Positions 6,963-14,780 of a DNA stretch of 34,181 nt are shown here, piece by piece. The stretch covers positions 1-34,181 of the forward strand of contig JAKBMM010000033.1 of assembly GCA_021831565.1 (NCBI GenBank), read 5' to 3'. Each line of letters begins with the position of its first letter. The stretch's first letter is position 1. This DNA comes from Planctomycetota bacterium (GTDB taxonomy: Bacteria; Planctomycetota; Phycisphaerae; WQYP01). The notes under the pieces were generated by a model. That model saw nothing but the letters and a program-made list of their open reading frames with translations, had not been told where the DNA came from and ran no database searches. The translations under genes and the position numbers were made by a program.

Positions 6963-8399
6963 TTATGCGCTTGCGCGGTGATATGCCGACGTATCTTTCC
7001 CCGTGGCAACATTGGAGTGAATCTGGAACTTCGCCCGGGGCAACGGCCCCGGGCGGTCCACAACAAAGGCTTTGCCCTGGAAAGTATTGCCGGTGATGAC
7101 GGCCGTGGCGCAGCGTTTGGTGATGGCGATGGCTTTTCGCGTGCCGCTGAGAAAAAACAGGCATTGGGAGATTGTGGCCGGGGCCCCATCACAGAGAACC
7201 GCCGGCTCGCCGCGATTGTTTTTATCCCAGTTCTGAAAATTGCAGCCGATCAGACTGACCGGGCCGGTTCCCTGGATGGTTCCGATGCGGTTGGAGAGTC
7301 CCCAGAAAGCACAGTTGTTCATGATGACCTGCCCCGTGTTTTTCGGCCCGATCACAAATCCCTGGGCTTCCGCGCCGACCATGGCGACGAACAAGCCGTT
7401 GGTGAACAACAGACCGCCGTCGGGCTGCCCCGCGTCCACGCGAATCGCCTCAAAGGTCGAGTCCGCTCCCAGACCAAGGAAATTACCATAGCAGGAGCCG
7501 CTGGGGGTCTGCACAAAGTGGTAGCCGGTATGGTACTGGAGGCAAACGGTATTAAACACATACTGCCCATCGCTGCGGCCAAAGCGAAACGCGGTTCCAT
7601 GGTCCTGTATCCATTTGGTGATGGGGATGCCGCAGGGCCAGAAGGGCCATACAAAATGCGCGTTTTCGATGCGGCCGGTATCGTAGCACTGGTCCACATA
7701 AATCCCGATGAGAATCGGCCTGCCGAAAACCCGGTCTATATAGTGCCGCCGGGCAAGCGTCAGATCGATTCCCTGATAGGCGTTGGTCAGATTGACATCA
7801 ATCACCGAGAGGCCCGCCGATCCATCTCCGCCAAACGGCGGATGTCCCGTGGGTGGCCGGCTGATATTCTGAATCGTCCATGGATAGGGCGCCGGCGCGG
7901 CGGCGTCGGCATGCTGTTGCGGATAATAGATGCCAAGGCCGCGGATCGTACAGTTTACGCCGCGGACGCTGATAAACGCCGGGCCGTCGGGATGGCCGCG
8001 TCCTTCCGTCGGCATCAGCACCGTACCTTTTGCGAGTTTGCCGAAAAAACCCGCGGGTGGGCCGGCGAATACCCCCAGCAGCGCCGTATTGGACGGCATT
8101 GTTAAATGTCCCTTGAATAGAAACCGGCCCGCCGGCACAAGTACAATTCCCCCGCCGGCGGCATGAACGGCGTCCAGCGCTTTTTGAAACGCCGCCGTAT
8201 TATCCGTTTTGGCGTCACCCCGGGCGCCGAACTCCAGCACATTGCGGGCGAAAGACGATAGGGGCGATTCGTTGCCGTGGGCCTGGCCCATGAGCATTCC
8301 CGTATGGGGAGGCGCACCGCCAACGCTGCGCCCACCGAGGGAGGAAACGCCCGCCATAGCCAATGCGGCCATCCAATTGCGTCGCGAGAAATCAGCCAT
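6963..8399 (-). CDS. Tat-exported right-handed beta-helix (pectate-lyase-3-like) protein
   Basis: A 478-residue protein with a twin-arginine type leader (FSRRNWMAALAMAG), so probably exported folded. The region VLEFGARGDAKTDNTAAFQKAL (about 56-77) followed by GGGIVLVPAGRFLFKG is the typical N-terminus of the pectate-lyase-3 / GH28-like beta-helix superfamily. That block is followed by many short strands of repeating length (for example VIMNNCAFWGLSN and VSLIGCNFQNWDKNN), consistent with a parallel beta-helix. Members include polysaccharide lyases, hydrolases and epimerases, and I see no motif that fixes the reaction. The start has TTGGAG about 7 bases upstream. It lies next to other glycan enzymes but is not in an operon with them. 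Confidence 0.8.
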   Translation of the reverse strand: MADFSRRNWMAALAMAGVSSLGGRSVGGAPPHTGMLMGQAHGNESPLSSFARNVLEFGARGDAKTDNTAAFQKALDAVHAAGGGIVLVPAGRFLFKGHLTMPSNTALLGVFAGPPAGFFGKLAKGTVLMPTEGRGHPDGPAFISVRGVNCTIRGLGIYYPQQHADAAAPAPYPWTIQNISRPPTGHPPFGGDGSAGLSVIDVNLTNAYQGIDLTLARRHYIDRVFGRPILIGIYVDQCYDTGRIENAHFVWPFWPCGIPITKWIQDHGTAFRFGRSDGQYVFNTVCLQYHTGYHFVQTPSGSCYGNFLGLGADSTFEAIRVDAGQPDGGLLFTNGLFVAMVGAEAQGFVIGPKNTGQVIMNNCAFWGLSNRIGTIQGTGPVSLIGCNFQNWDKNNRGEPAVLCDGAPATISQCLFFLSGTRKAIAITKRCATAVITGNTFQGKAFVVDRPGPLPRAKFQIHSNVATGKDTSAYHRASA

Positions 8400-8739
8400 G
8401 CTATAACTCCAAGTAACCGTTCACGGGTACAACATATGTAATAGTTGGGCAAAACTATTTCAAGTTGGCAGCCTTATTTGGTTGGCTCAAGGCCCGATGT
8501 GGTGATAAATTGAAAATAGGAGCCTCCATTTTGGCGAAAGCGTCCGGCCGGGTTATCCCGGCGCGTTGGGGACGTAAATCACCGCGACGCCTCAGCCACC
8601 CAGCCGCGAGGATCGCAATCCCACGGCACACAACCCCGCAGCCGTTTTCCGCGCCGCCGTTAACGGTTACACTATTTTTAATTGTGCAGACGGTGTCTGC
8701 ACAATTGGCGGGTAATCCAACGCCACAGGAAAAGGATTC
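8400..8739. other. Divergent intergenic region between the beta-helix and membrane protein genes
   Basis: These 340 bases separate two divergent genes. Apart from the 27-base palindrome described separately at the right end, I see no gene with a ribosome site and no convincing RNA gene. Promoters for both flanking genes must lie here, but no clean -35/-10 pair stands out. Confidence 0.4.
8680..8706. promoter_or_regulatory. Perfect 12-bp-arm palindrome upstream of the membrane protein gene
   Basis: AATTGTGCAGAC (8680-8691) and GTCTGCACAATT (8695-8706) are exact inverted repeats separated by GGT. The element ends 33 bases before the ATG at 8740. The AT-rich outer ends, the symmetric GTGCAGAC/GTCTGCAC core and the location suit an operator for a dimeric repressor. 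As RNA it would be a tight hairpin, but no T-run follows. Which of these applies is inference. Confidence 0.55.
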
Positions 8740-9516
8740 ATGCCAATGATTGGCGGATCGACTTCGCGTTTCCGGGCCCGCATGGCGCAACGTGTTCTGC
8801 TGCTTGTCGGAGCGCTGTTGTTCCTGGGCGGATTATTCTGTCTTTTCTCGCCGTGGCTTGGCTTAAAGTCTTTGTCTTGTCCTGGCTTATTGGGCACGCC
8901 AGCGGAGCCGCTAAGCGTCAACAACGGCTTCATCTACATTATTTTTACCACGATGTATCTTGGTCTGTTCCTCCTTGCAGAAGCCATATTTCTCTGGCCG
9001 CACGGCAAATGGCGGCTGGCGCTCGCCGGGCAAGGTCGTCCGCTCAGGGGGGCGGCCATCGGGGCCGGACTGATGGGCATGCTGCTTTCAATCGCGTTCA
9101 TCGCCACACTTATGGAGATTCCACCCTGGCCATCCCATCACCACTCTAAGTCCATCAGTTTCTGGCTGCGTTTTAATTCCTCTACAGCGGACTCCATTAC
9201 CGTACTGGGCGTGATGCTTGTGCTCTGGGCGGTTTGGGCGATCCTGTTCTTTCGCTACTGGCGGGGAGCGAACCAGTTGCCGCGCGTCGAGCGCGTGATT
9301 CGCTGGATGATTGCCGGCAGCATACTGGATGTGCTTGTGGCCTCGGTAGTGCAGGCCTTCACTCCGGGCAACCGGGATTGCTATTGCGCCAAAGGTTCCT
9401 ACACGGGCCTCGTGTTCGGCGGGACAGCGCTGATCTGGCTTTTCGGCCCGGGAATTCTTTTCATCGGTCTGCGCGAATACCAGCGCCGGAAAGCGGATGG
9501 GCCGGCGACGGTGTGA
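8740..9516 (+). CDS. Polytopic membrane protein of unknown function
   Basis: A 258-residue integral membrane protein with about five to six hydrophobic segments (approximately residues 17-37, 62-84, 100-122, 150-171, 186-206 and 222-243). The C-terminal part contains a Cys-x-Cys pair followed by GSYTGLVFGGTALIWLFGPG, which looks like a conserved family signature, although I cannot name the family. A loop near residue 132 carries three consecutive histidines. The tail is short and basic (REYQRRKAD), so it is probably cytoplasmic. The ATG at 8740 has AGGAAAAGGA upstream. The gene stands alone, convergent with the CYTH gene and divergent from the beta-helix gene. The neighbours give no functional hint. 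Confidence 0.75.
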   Translation: MPMIGGSTSRFRARMAQRVLLLVGALLFLGGLFCLFSPWLGLKSLSCPGLLGTPAEPLSVNNGFIYIIFTTMYLGLFLLAEAIFLWPHGKWRLALAGQGRPLRGAAIGAGLMGMLLSIAFIATLMEIPPWPSHHHSKSISFWLRFNSSTADSITVLGVMLVLWAVWAILFFRYWRGANQLPRVERVIRWMIAGSILDVLVASVVQAFTPGNRDCYCAKGSYTGLVFGGTALIWLFGPGILFIGLREYQRRKADGPATV

Positions 9517-9586
9517 TTTTCGGTCCCGGACTATAAGGAGTAAGGAGGGAAGGCGAAGCGGCGGGAGCGGGCGCCGCCGCGCGGCG

Positions 9587-10207
9587 TCAAAATCGCAGTG
9601 TGTTTTCCGGCGCAGGATGCGCCTGCAAATACCGGCTCACCATGGCCAGATAGGTGGCCGGTTCGTTGGGAATCGCTTCCAGTCCCAGTTTTCCGCGCAC
9701 CGCCAGCACGGCGTTTTCATCCGGCCCTTCAATTTCCACAAAGCGGCCCAGCACGGGTAATTCATCCAACTCCACCCGGCAATCGTCCAGCCGCCACGAT
9801 TCCCGGCGCTTCTCAAACGCCACCGTCGGCACAAAGCCCAAAGCTTGTAAAAAGCCGCCGGGCAGATCCGCCGGCGTCACCGTTAAATCAAACGAGGCGC
9901 GATTGTGCATCACCCCGCGGCCTTCCGGACCTTTCCAGGTTAAAAGCCCGGCGGGCGCGGCAGCGCCTTGGCGCCGGATCAGCCGCAAACGCAGCCCGCA
10001 GCCGGCGGCCCGCAAAGAGGCGTCCGGCCGATCATAAAAGGTATTCAATTCCACCACGCGTTCGATAAATTCCGCACTGGCCCGAAGCAAAGCCGCGCGC
10101 GGTAAATTCATATCCGGCACGCGGAGCTTGATCTCAATTTCGCGGGGCGCGGCGCTACCGGCGGGATTCACCGGCAAGCCGTGTGCGGGGGAGTCGGAGC
10201 GGGTCAT
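9587..10207 (-). CDS. CYTH-domain protein (triphosphate tunnel metalloenzyme; class IV cyclase or triphosphatase-like)
   Basis: CYTH proteins fold as a beta-tunnel and act on nucleoside or organic triphosphates with divalent metals. Known members include class IV adenylate cyclase (CyaB), thiamine triphosphatase and inorganic triphosphatases. This 206-residue protein has the diagnostic ExExK motif (Glu23, Glu25, Lys27 in REIEIKLRV). Further CYTH blocks follow: NTFYDRPDASLRAAG, GLRLR, TWKGP, FEKRRESW and the acidic strand RFVEIEGP. About 20 residues precede the domain. The start has GAGGA 5 bases upstream. The sequence best resembles the CyaB-like branch, but the actual substrate cannot be told. 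It is last in the minus-strand gene train and separated from the FIST gene by a palindromic element. Confidence 0.85.
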   Translation of the reverse strand: MTRSDSPAHGLPVNPAGSAAPREIEIKLRVPDMNLPRAALLRASAEFIERVVELNTFYDRPDASLRAAGCGLRLRLIRRQGAAAPAGLLTWKGPEGRGVMHNRASFDLTVTPADLPGGFLQALGFVPTVAFEKRRESWRLDDCRVELDELPVLGRFVEIEGPDENAVLAVRGKLGLEAIPNEPATYLAMVSRYLQAHPAPENTLRF

Positions 10208-10220
10208 GAATTCCTCGCTT

Positions 10221-10386
10221 TAAGGGCCGTCAAGAAATAACCTTTCCAATCTGACTTGTTCTTTTGGCCTCTGGCTACGTTGCTCACTCGTTACAGATCC
10301 CTGCGGATATGCTCCTCGCCGGCGCCTTGCCAGAGGCCAAAATCCCGGCGTCATATTTGTAAACCTTATTTCTTGACGGCCCCTTA
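10221..10386. repeat. Nested inverted-repeat element (MITE- or BIME-like)
   Basis: Outer arms: TAAGGGCCGTCAAGAAATAA (10221-10240) and its complement at 10366-10386, which carries one extra base. Inner arms: TTTTGGCCTCTGGC (10262-10275) and GCCAGAGGCCAAAA (10329-10342), perfect over 14 bp. Between the inner arms, 53 bases contain a further small hairpin (ATCC-CTGC-GGAT). The whole 166 bp can therefore fold into a long cruciform. It has no coding capacity. It lies between the CYTH and FIST genes, and its left-strand TTA (10384-10386) is the complement of the FIST stop codon. It is probably a mobile or dispersed palindromic element. Confidence 0.75.
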
Positions 10387-11553
10387 TCGAAACAGAGCCA
10401 GGCTGACCGTCTGGCCGTGAATGAAATTTCTGCCCCCGACCGGCCCGAGTTCGCCGGCGCAGAAAAACCCCGCCACCGGTATCGGGCCGAGGATATCGCC
10501 GAGCGCCTGGATATCATGGTTCGGCGTCTGAAACAAATGGGTCCCGCGTCCGTTGCAACTGAACATCAGCGCTCCCCGCGGCGCGTTGGACAGCAGCAGT
10601 TCTCCCTCCAGCAACAGCCGGAGGTCTTCGTTCGCCGTGCGGGCATCCTGCACCTGAAACTGTACGATCTGGCCGCTTTGCACCATATCCCCGATGGACA
10701 GACCGTGCGAGGGCCGATGGATTCCCAGAATGTTGCGCACCAGGAAATCGCCCCGCCCGAAGTTTCCTTTCCTTTCGTCGATCACCCGGCCGATCTGCAA
10801 TCCCCGCTGTTCCATCAGATCGCGGTCCGCCGGCGGCAGTTGGTCGATCATTTTCCGCAACGTCCGCAGCGCGGGCTCATGGTCGAGTTCTTCAATAATG
10901 TTATCATGTCCGCGTGTAATTATAAACGTTTTTCCGATGGGCCGGCACCCCTGCGAAACCACGCAATCCACCTCCAGCGGCCCGGCGAAGGAAACACCGA
11001 TCAGGCCGGAACTGAAGATATTATCGCCGATCGCCAGGCGCGTTTCGCCGGGGCGCATCATGCCGCTGGCCATACCGCCCACGATCGGAGCGTGGGGAAA
11101 CTCGCGCGAGCAGGCGTCCAGAAGCTGCACCACCGGCGTGGTGAAGGGATCGCCGAACATGAGCAACAGCCGCAGGTCGGGACCGGTCTCCAGCCGCGCG
11201 CGCAGCGCTTTGCCTTCGCCCATCAGCTCGGGCCATTCCTCTTCGGCGAAACGGAAGGGGCCGATGGTGACGCCCGGCAGCGATATCGCCATCGCGGAGA
11301 CCGCCGCCTGCCGCTCAATTTCCCGCCCCCCTCCCAGGACGCTCTCGGCTGTGCAGGCCAGCATGGACCGAGCGCCAAGCTGCCGGCCAATCTGGCCGGT
11401 GATCCCGCCAAAATGCTTCTGGAGGGCCGTGGAAACAAACAGCAAAAGCAGATCCGCCGGATCGCCTTCCAAGCCTTGCCGCAACTGTTGCGTTAATTCA
11501 CCAATAATTCGTCCCGGTTCTTCCTGGGAAGCAATGGCCGAAACCATTCGCAT
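10384..11553 (-). CDS. FIST-domain (FIST_N + FIST_C) sensory protein
   Basis: FIST domains are predicted small-ligand sensors, often attached to kinases or cyclases. Here the pair stands alone in 389 residues. The N-terminal FIST domain includes the GARSMLACTAESVLGGGRE segment and IVGGMASG. The C-terminal domain starts after LIGVSFAGPLEVDCVVSQG and ends with MFSCNGRG and GFFCAGELGPVGGRNFIHG, both typical of FIST_C. There is no membrane segment or output domain, so it would act through a partner. The start has AAGGAG 8 bases upstream. It follows the aroDE gene by 72 bases on the same strand. The stop codon lies inside the palindromic element arm. If that element inserted here, the original C-terminus may have been altered, though the end LALFR looks natural. 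Confidence 0.88.
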   Translation of the reverse strand: MRMVSAIASQEEPGRIIGELTQQLRQGLEGDPADLLLLFVSTALQKHFGGITGQIGRQLGARSMLACTAESVLGGGREIERQAAVSAMAISLPGVTIGPFRFAEEEWPELMGEGKALRARLETGPDLRLLLMFGDPFTTPVVQLLDACSREFPHAPIVGGMASGMMRPGETRLAIGDNIFSSGLIGVSFAGPLEVDCVVSQGCRPIGKTFIITRGHDNIIEELDHEPALRTLRKMIDQLPPADRDLMEQRGLQIGRVIDERKGNFGRGDFLVRNILGIHRPSHGLSIGDMVQSGQIVQFQVQDARTANEDLRLLLEGELLLSNAPRGALMFSCNGRGTHLFQTPNHDIQALGDILGPIPVAGFFCAGELGPVGGRNFIHGQTVSLALFR

Positions 11554-11625
11554 AACGCCGACTCCTTGCGTGTGAGCAGTATAGCTCCCGGGCCGGTCCG
11601 CATCCGGCTAATATCCCCGCCGGCC

Positions 11626-13224
11626 TTACTCGGCCAGCGCCGCCAGAGCGGCGCGGCGCATGGCATCCAGAGGAGCGGGGCGCAAGGTGAATCCCTCAAA
11701 CTGCACCGCCGCCTGCCGCCAGAGCATCTCCATCCCCTCCACGACGTGCGCGCCTTGTTCCCGCGCCAGCTTAAGCAATCGGGTCTGACGCGGATTGTAG
11801 ACGGTGTCGAACACCACCATGTCCCGATGTAGGGGTAGAGTGTCCGGTATCGGCAGCGCCTGGATATTCGGCGTCATGCCCAGGGGCGTGCAGTTGATGA
11901 GCACCCGGCAGGTGGTGTGGGGAAACTCTTCCAATGGCGCCGCCCGCACCCGGCCGGTTGCACCGCCGAATTCACGGGCCAGTTCCCGCCCATGCTCCAA
12001 GGTACGATTGTAGATCACCACGACGGCTCCATAAGAAGCCAGGCCGGCCACGATTGCGCGCGCCGCCCCGCCCGCCCCGATCACCGCGACTTCGTATCCG
12101 CCCAGACATTCGGGCGCGATACCCAGCGCGACGGTTAAGGCGTCGCGCGCCCCCATCCAGTCGGAGTTGATTCCGCCGATGGATCCGTCCGGATGAAAAA
12201 AGATCGTGTTAATCGCCCGGATGCGGCGGGCTGTTTCATCGAGCGTTCCCCCGCGCTCCGACACGTACCGGAAGGCATTTTGTTTGTGCGGAATCGTGAC
12301 GCTAAGGCCGGCCAGGCGCAGTTCCCGGAAATTCCGCGCCGCATCCACCGCGGCCACGAATGTTTCCCAACCCGGTTCGATCGGCAGCGGCACATAGACG
12401 CCGGGGAACCCCAGCTCCCGGAACCCCGCATTGTGAATCGCCGGGCTGATCGAATGCGAGACCGGCCAGCCGGCCAGGGCGAATACGCTCCAATCCGCCC
12501 GCTGGCGATCAAAGCGATAGACATTTTTCAAATCATCAATTCGTGGTTGCGCCGGCGCGGTCCCGGTTTGATCGGCCGGCGTCGCGAATGTGAACGCGGC
12601 CTCGAATTTCGCCGCCAGCAGCCGGGATATCCGTCCCGCTTCATCCATGGCGATGCTGACCAGCGGCCGCGGGTCCAAGCGGCGGGCGTGGTCGTAGAGC
12701 CGCAGCGCCGCAAATGCGTCGTGAACATTCCGGGCGCGAAAGGCGATTTTCAGAAGACTCGCCGCGCGCACCGCCGCCAGCGCCGCGAAATGATTTTCCA
12801 TGTTCGGTGGAGCGCCGGAAAAATCGTGGGTGGAAATTATCAGACGCGGCCCGTTCCCCGCGGGCGACTCGAAGGGGGTGATTTTATCAGTCAGAACACT
12901 CCGGAATTTGTCCGATTGATTCCACGCCGCCAGTTCCACGTCCAGAAAATCCGCGCTGGTCAGGCGCCGGCAGGCCAATGCCAGCAATTGCAGACGGTCC
13001 TGCTCACCGCCGCGATAATCACCGCCTTCCCATACCGGTCGAATCGTCACAATCAACCGCGTCCGGTGTATTTCGGGCCGCCCCAGCAAGGTTTCCATCG
13101 TTTCCGGGGTCGCCCGGTCGCAGCGCAGTTCCAGGGCGTCGGCCCCCTCCCGCCGGGCGGTTAGCATTTGCGCCAGCGTCGCGTCGACATCCGAGACAAA
13201 AATGGGAGCAACGATCCAAGTCAT
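11626..13224 (-). CDS. aroDE: Bifunctional 3-dehydroquinate dehydratase (type I) / shikimate dehydrogenase
   Basis: The fusion carries out two consecutive steps of the shikimate pathway: 3-dehydroquinate to 3-dehydroshikimate, then NADPH reduction to shikimate. Residues 1 to about 225 are the type I dehydratase, with catalytic His133 in STHDF and Schiff-base Lys159 in LLKIAF. Residues about 245-532 are shikimate dehydrogenase: GWPVSHSISPAIHN, Lys314 in VTIPHKQ, Asp355 in NSDWMGA, the nucleotide motif VIGAGGAARA, NRT, and INCTPLGM. This domain order is known from plants, chlamydiae and planctomycetes. The start codon overlaps the nfo stop as ATGA, which implies translational coupling. A FIST gene follows after 72 bases. 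No other aro gene is nearby. Confidence 0.95.
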   Translation of the reverse strand: MTWIVAPIFVSDVDATLAQMLTARREGADALELRCDRATPETMETLLGRPEIHRTRLIVTIRPVWEGGDYRGGEQDRLQLLALACRRLTSADFLDVELAAWNQSDKFRSVLTDKITPFESPAGNGPRLIISTHDFSGAPPNMENHFAALAAVRAASLLKIAFRARNVHDAFAALRLYDHARRLDPRPLVSIAMDEAGRISRLLAAKFEAAFTFATPADQTGTAPAQPRIDDLKNVYRFDRQRADWSVFALAGWPVSHSISPAIHNAGFRELGFPGVYVPLPIEPGWETFVAAVDAARNFRELRLAGLSVTIPHKQNAFRYVSERGGTLDETARRIRAINTIFFHPDGSIGGINSDWMGARDALTVALGIAPECLGGYEVAVIGAGGAARAIVAGLASYGAVVVIYNRTLEHGRELAREFGGATGRVRAAPLEEFPHTTCRVLINCTPLGMTPNIQALPIPDTLPLHRDMVVFDTVYNPRQTRLLKLAREQGAHVVEGMEMLWRQAAVQFEGFTLRPAPLDAMRRAALAALAE

Positions 13225-14210
13225 GGCCGTCCTTTTATCCGACGTTGCGCTGCTTTGGCGGCGCGACCGCCCACCGCACGGGGTCGCCGCCCCGCGGCCC
13301 GGTGCGGCGGAACGCCTGCCTCCGAGCGCCGGCCTGATCCAGCAAATGGAGCGGCCTTACCCGCCGCCAGGGCGCGAAGGATGGAAAGATTAATTTGATC
13401 CCAGGGTCGGCCATCGGGCGCCGTTTCCTTGGGTGTTTCAAGAATTTTGGGAATCGGCAAAAACCGGGCGTCGCGGCACAGATACGCAAACGCCGGCAGG
13501 CCGACATGGCCCAGTCCGATATGGGCGTGCCGGTCCACCCGGCTGCCAAGCGGCTTAAGACTGTCGTTGACGTGGATTACCCGCAATCGATTCAGCCCGA
13601 TGATGCGGTCAAACTCACTGATCGTCCGGCGGATTCCCTGTTCCGTGGTGATATCGTAACCCGCGGCGAGCACGTGGCAGGTATCCAGGCACACACCCAG
13701 GCGTTCCGGGTCGCGCACGCCGGCGATGATGTCGGCCAAATGCTCAAACCGCCAGCCCAGCGCAGCGCCCTGGCCGGCCGTGGTCTCCAGACAAACGATC
13801 ACCCGTTTGTCGGCGGCGGCGGCCAGCGCCTCATTGAGCGAGTCGATCAGACGACGGATTCCCCGCGCTTCTCCGGCGCCGCCATGCGAGCCGCCGTGCG
13901 TGACGAGAAACGAAATGCCAAGCTGCGAGCATCGTTGCAGTTCTCCGGTAAAGGCGGCGATGCTCTTTTGCCGCAGTTGTTCATCGCCCGCCGCCAGATT
14001 GACCAGGTAGGAGTCGTGCGCGACGATTCGCGTGATTCCAAGCCGGTCCGCTTCCGCACGGAACCGGCAAACCTCCGGATTTTTGAGCGGGGGAGCATCC
14101 CACCGCCGCTGGTTGCGGGTGAATATCTGAACCGTTTGCAGGTTCAGTTCGGCCGCGGCCAGCAGCGCCTGATGCAGGCCGCCGGCGATGGAAAGATGGG
14201 ATCCAAACAT
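13221..14210 (-). CDS. nfo: Endonuclease IV (apurinic/apyrimidinic endonuclease, Nfo)
   Basis: A zinc-dependent DNA repair enzyme that cuts the backbone 5' to abasic sites in base-excision repair. The N-terminus FGSHLSIAGG and the barrel strands match the family. Metal-ligand blocks are all present: AHDSYLVNLA, THGGSHGG, CLETTAGQG, CLDTCHVLAAGYD, VIHVNDS, DRHAHIGLG and ILETPKE. The normal core ends near residue 285. About 45 further residues are very rich in Arg, Ala and Gly and form an unusual basic tail that could bind DNA or simply be disordered. It begins 4 bases after the upstream NfeD stop, and its stop overlaps the aroDE start. The initiation site has only a distant GGAGG, so translation may be coupled. 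Confidence 0.95.
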   Translation of the reverse strand: MFGSHLSIAGGLHQALLAAAELNLQTVQIFTRNQRRWDAPPLKNPEVCRFRAEADRLGITRIVAHDSYLVNLAAGDEQLRQKSIAAFTGELQRCSQLGISFLVTHGGSHGGAGEARGIRRLIDSLNEALAAAADKRVIVCLETTAGQGAALGWRFEHLADIIAGVRDPERLGVCLDTCHVLAAGYDITTEQGIRRTISEFDRIIGLNRLRVIHVNDSLKPLGSRVDRHAHIGLGHVGLPAFAYLCRDARFLPIPKILETPKETAPDGRPWDQINLSILRALAAGKAAPFAGSGRRSEAGVPPHRAAGRRPRAVGGRAAKAAQRRIKGRP

Positions 14211-14214
14211 ACAC

Positions 14215-14721
14215 TTACCCGCCCGCCTCCTTCGCCGCGCGGACCACCACCTGCGCCCCGGAAACGCCGATCACCACAACCCTGGTTCCACTCGTGATAA
14301 TCATTCCTTCGCTAACCGAGGCGAGGCGGCGCTCCTCAAACGCGCATACGCCCGCCGGCCGCAGCGTTGTGACCGCGACGCCCGCCCGACCGACCATGTC
14401 CGCAAGTTCCTTCCGGTGATCGGAAAATCCCTTGATTGAATCCGGATTCGGCTGGCTCATCAATATCCGCCGTCCCACCGGACTTTTCGGGTAGTAGCGC
14501 ACACCCGTGAAAAGCAACAGAGGACCGAACACCATGACCGCCAGAATGCTTACGGTTCCGAAAACCGGTCCGATATAAAAGCAGGTGATAATCCCTCCAA
14601 GCGTCAAAAAGCCACAGAGAATCGCCAGCAACCCGTGCGCGGGCACAAACAATTCCGCAACCAGAAAAACCACGGCAGCGGCGAACAGCAGTATGGCGGC
14701 GATAAGCAGATCTATCGGCAT
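14215..14721 (-). CDS. Short NfeD-family membrane protein
   Basis: A 168-residue membrane protein with two or three hydrophobic segments at the N-terminus (about residues 3-70: LLIAAILLFAAAVVFLVAEL, LLAILCGFLTLGGIITCFYI, ILAVMVFGPLLLF). A soluble OB-fold type domain follows (about 105-165), with the GRAGVAVTTLRPAGVCAFEE strand typical of NfeD. NfeD proteins pair with SPFH/stomatin-type or protease partners in membrane quality control. I chose the ATG at 14721 because MPIDLLIAAILL begins the first membrane segment and a purine-rich AAAAAGGG lies just upstream. An in-frame reading further upstream is the shadow of the preceding gene. It lies 59 bases after the NfeD1b gene and 4 bases before nfo. 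Confidence 0.85.
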   Translation of the reverse strand: MPIDLLIAAILLFAAAVVFLVAELFVPAHGLLAILCGFLTLGGIITCFYIGPVFGTVSILAVMVFGPLLLFTGVRYYPKSPVGRRILMSQPNPDSIKGFSDHRKELADMVGRAGVAVTTLRPAGVCAFEERRLASVSEGMIITSGTRVVVIGVSGAQVVVRAAKEAGG

Positions 14722-14780
14722 AGCAACCCTTTTTCCCATTCGACCGGCCGGATGCCCGCCGCAGCGCCTCATTAAAGCAA

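Noticed and set aside
8466-8481. Second sigma-54-like sequence TGGCAGCCTTATTTGG
   Set aside because: The distance between the two conserved G elements is one base too long and the -24 box is imperfect.
8465-8749. 94-codon plus-strand frame in the beta-helix/membrane protein spacer
   Set aside because: It starts at TTG without a ribosome site, runs through the palindrome and overlaps the next gene's start.
9530-9560. Tandem AAGGAG-type ribosome sites after the membrane protein gene
   Set aside because: No start codon with an open frame follows at suitable spacing, so it is just a purine-rich stretch.
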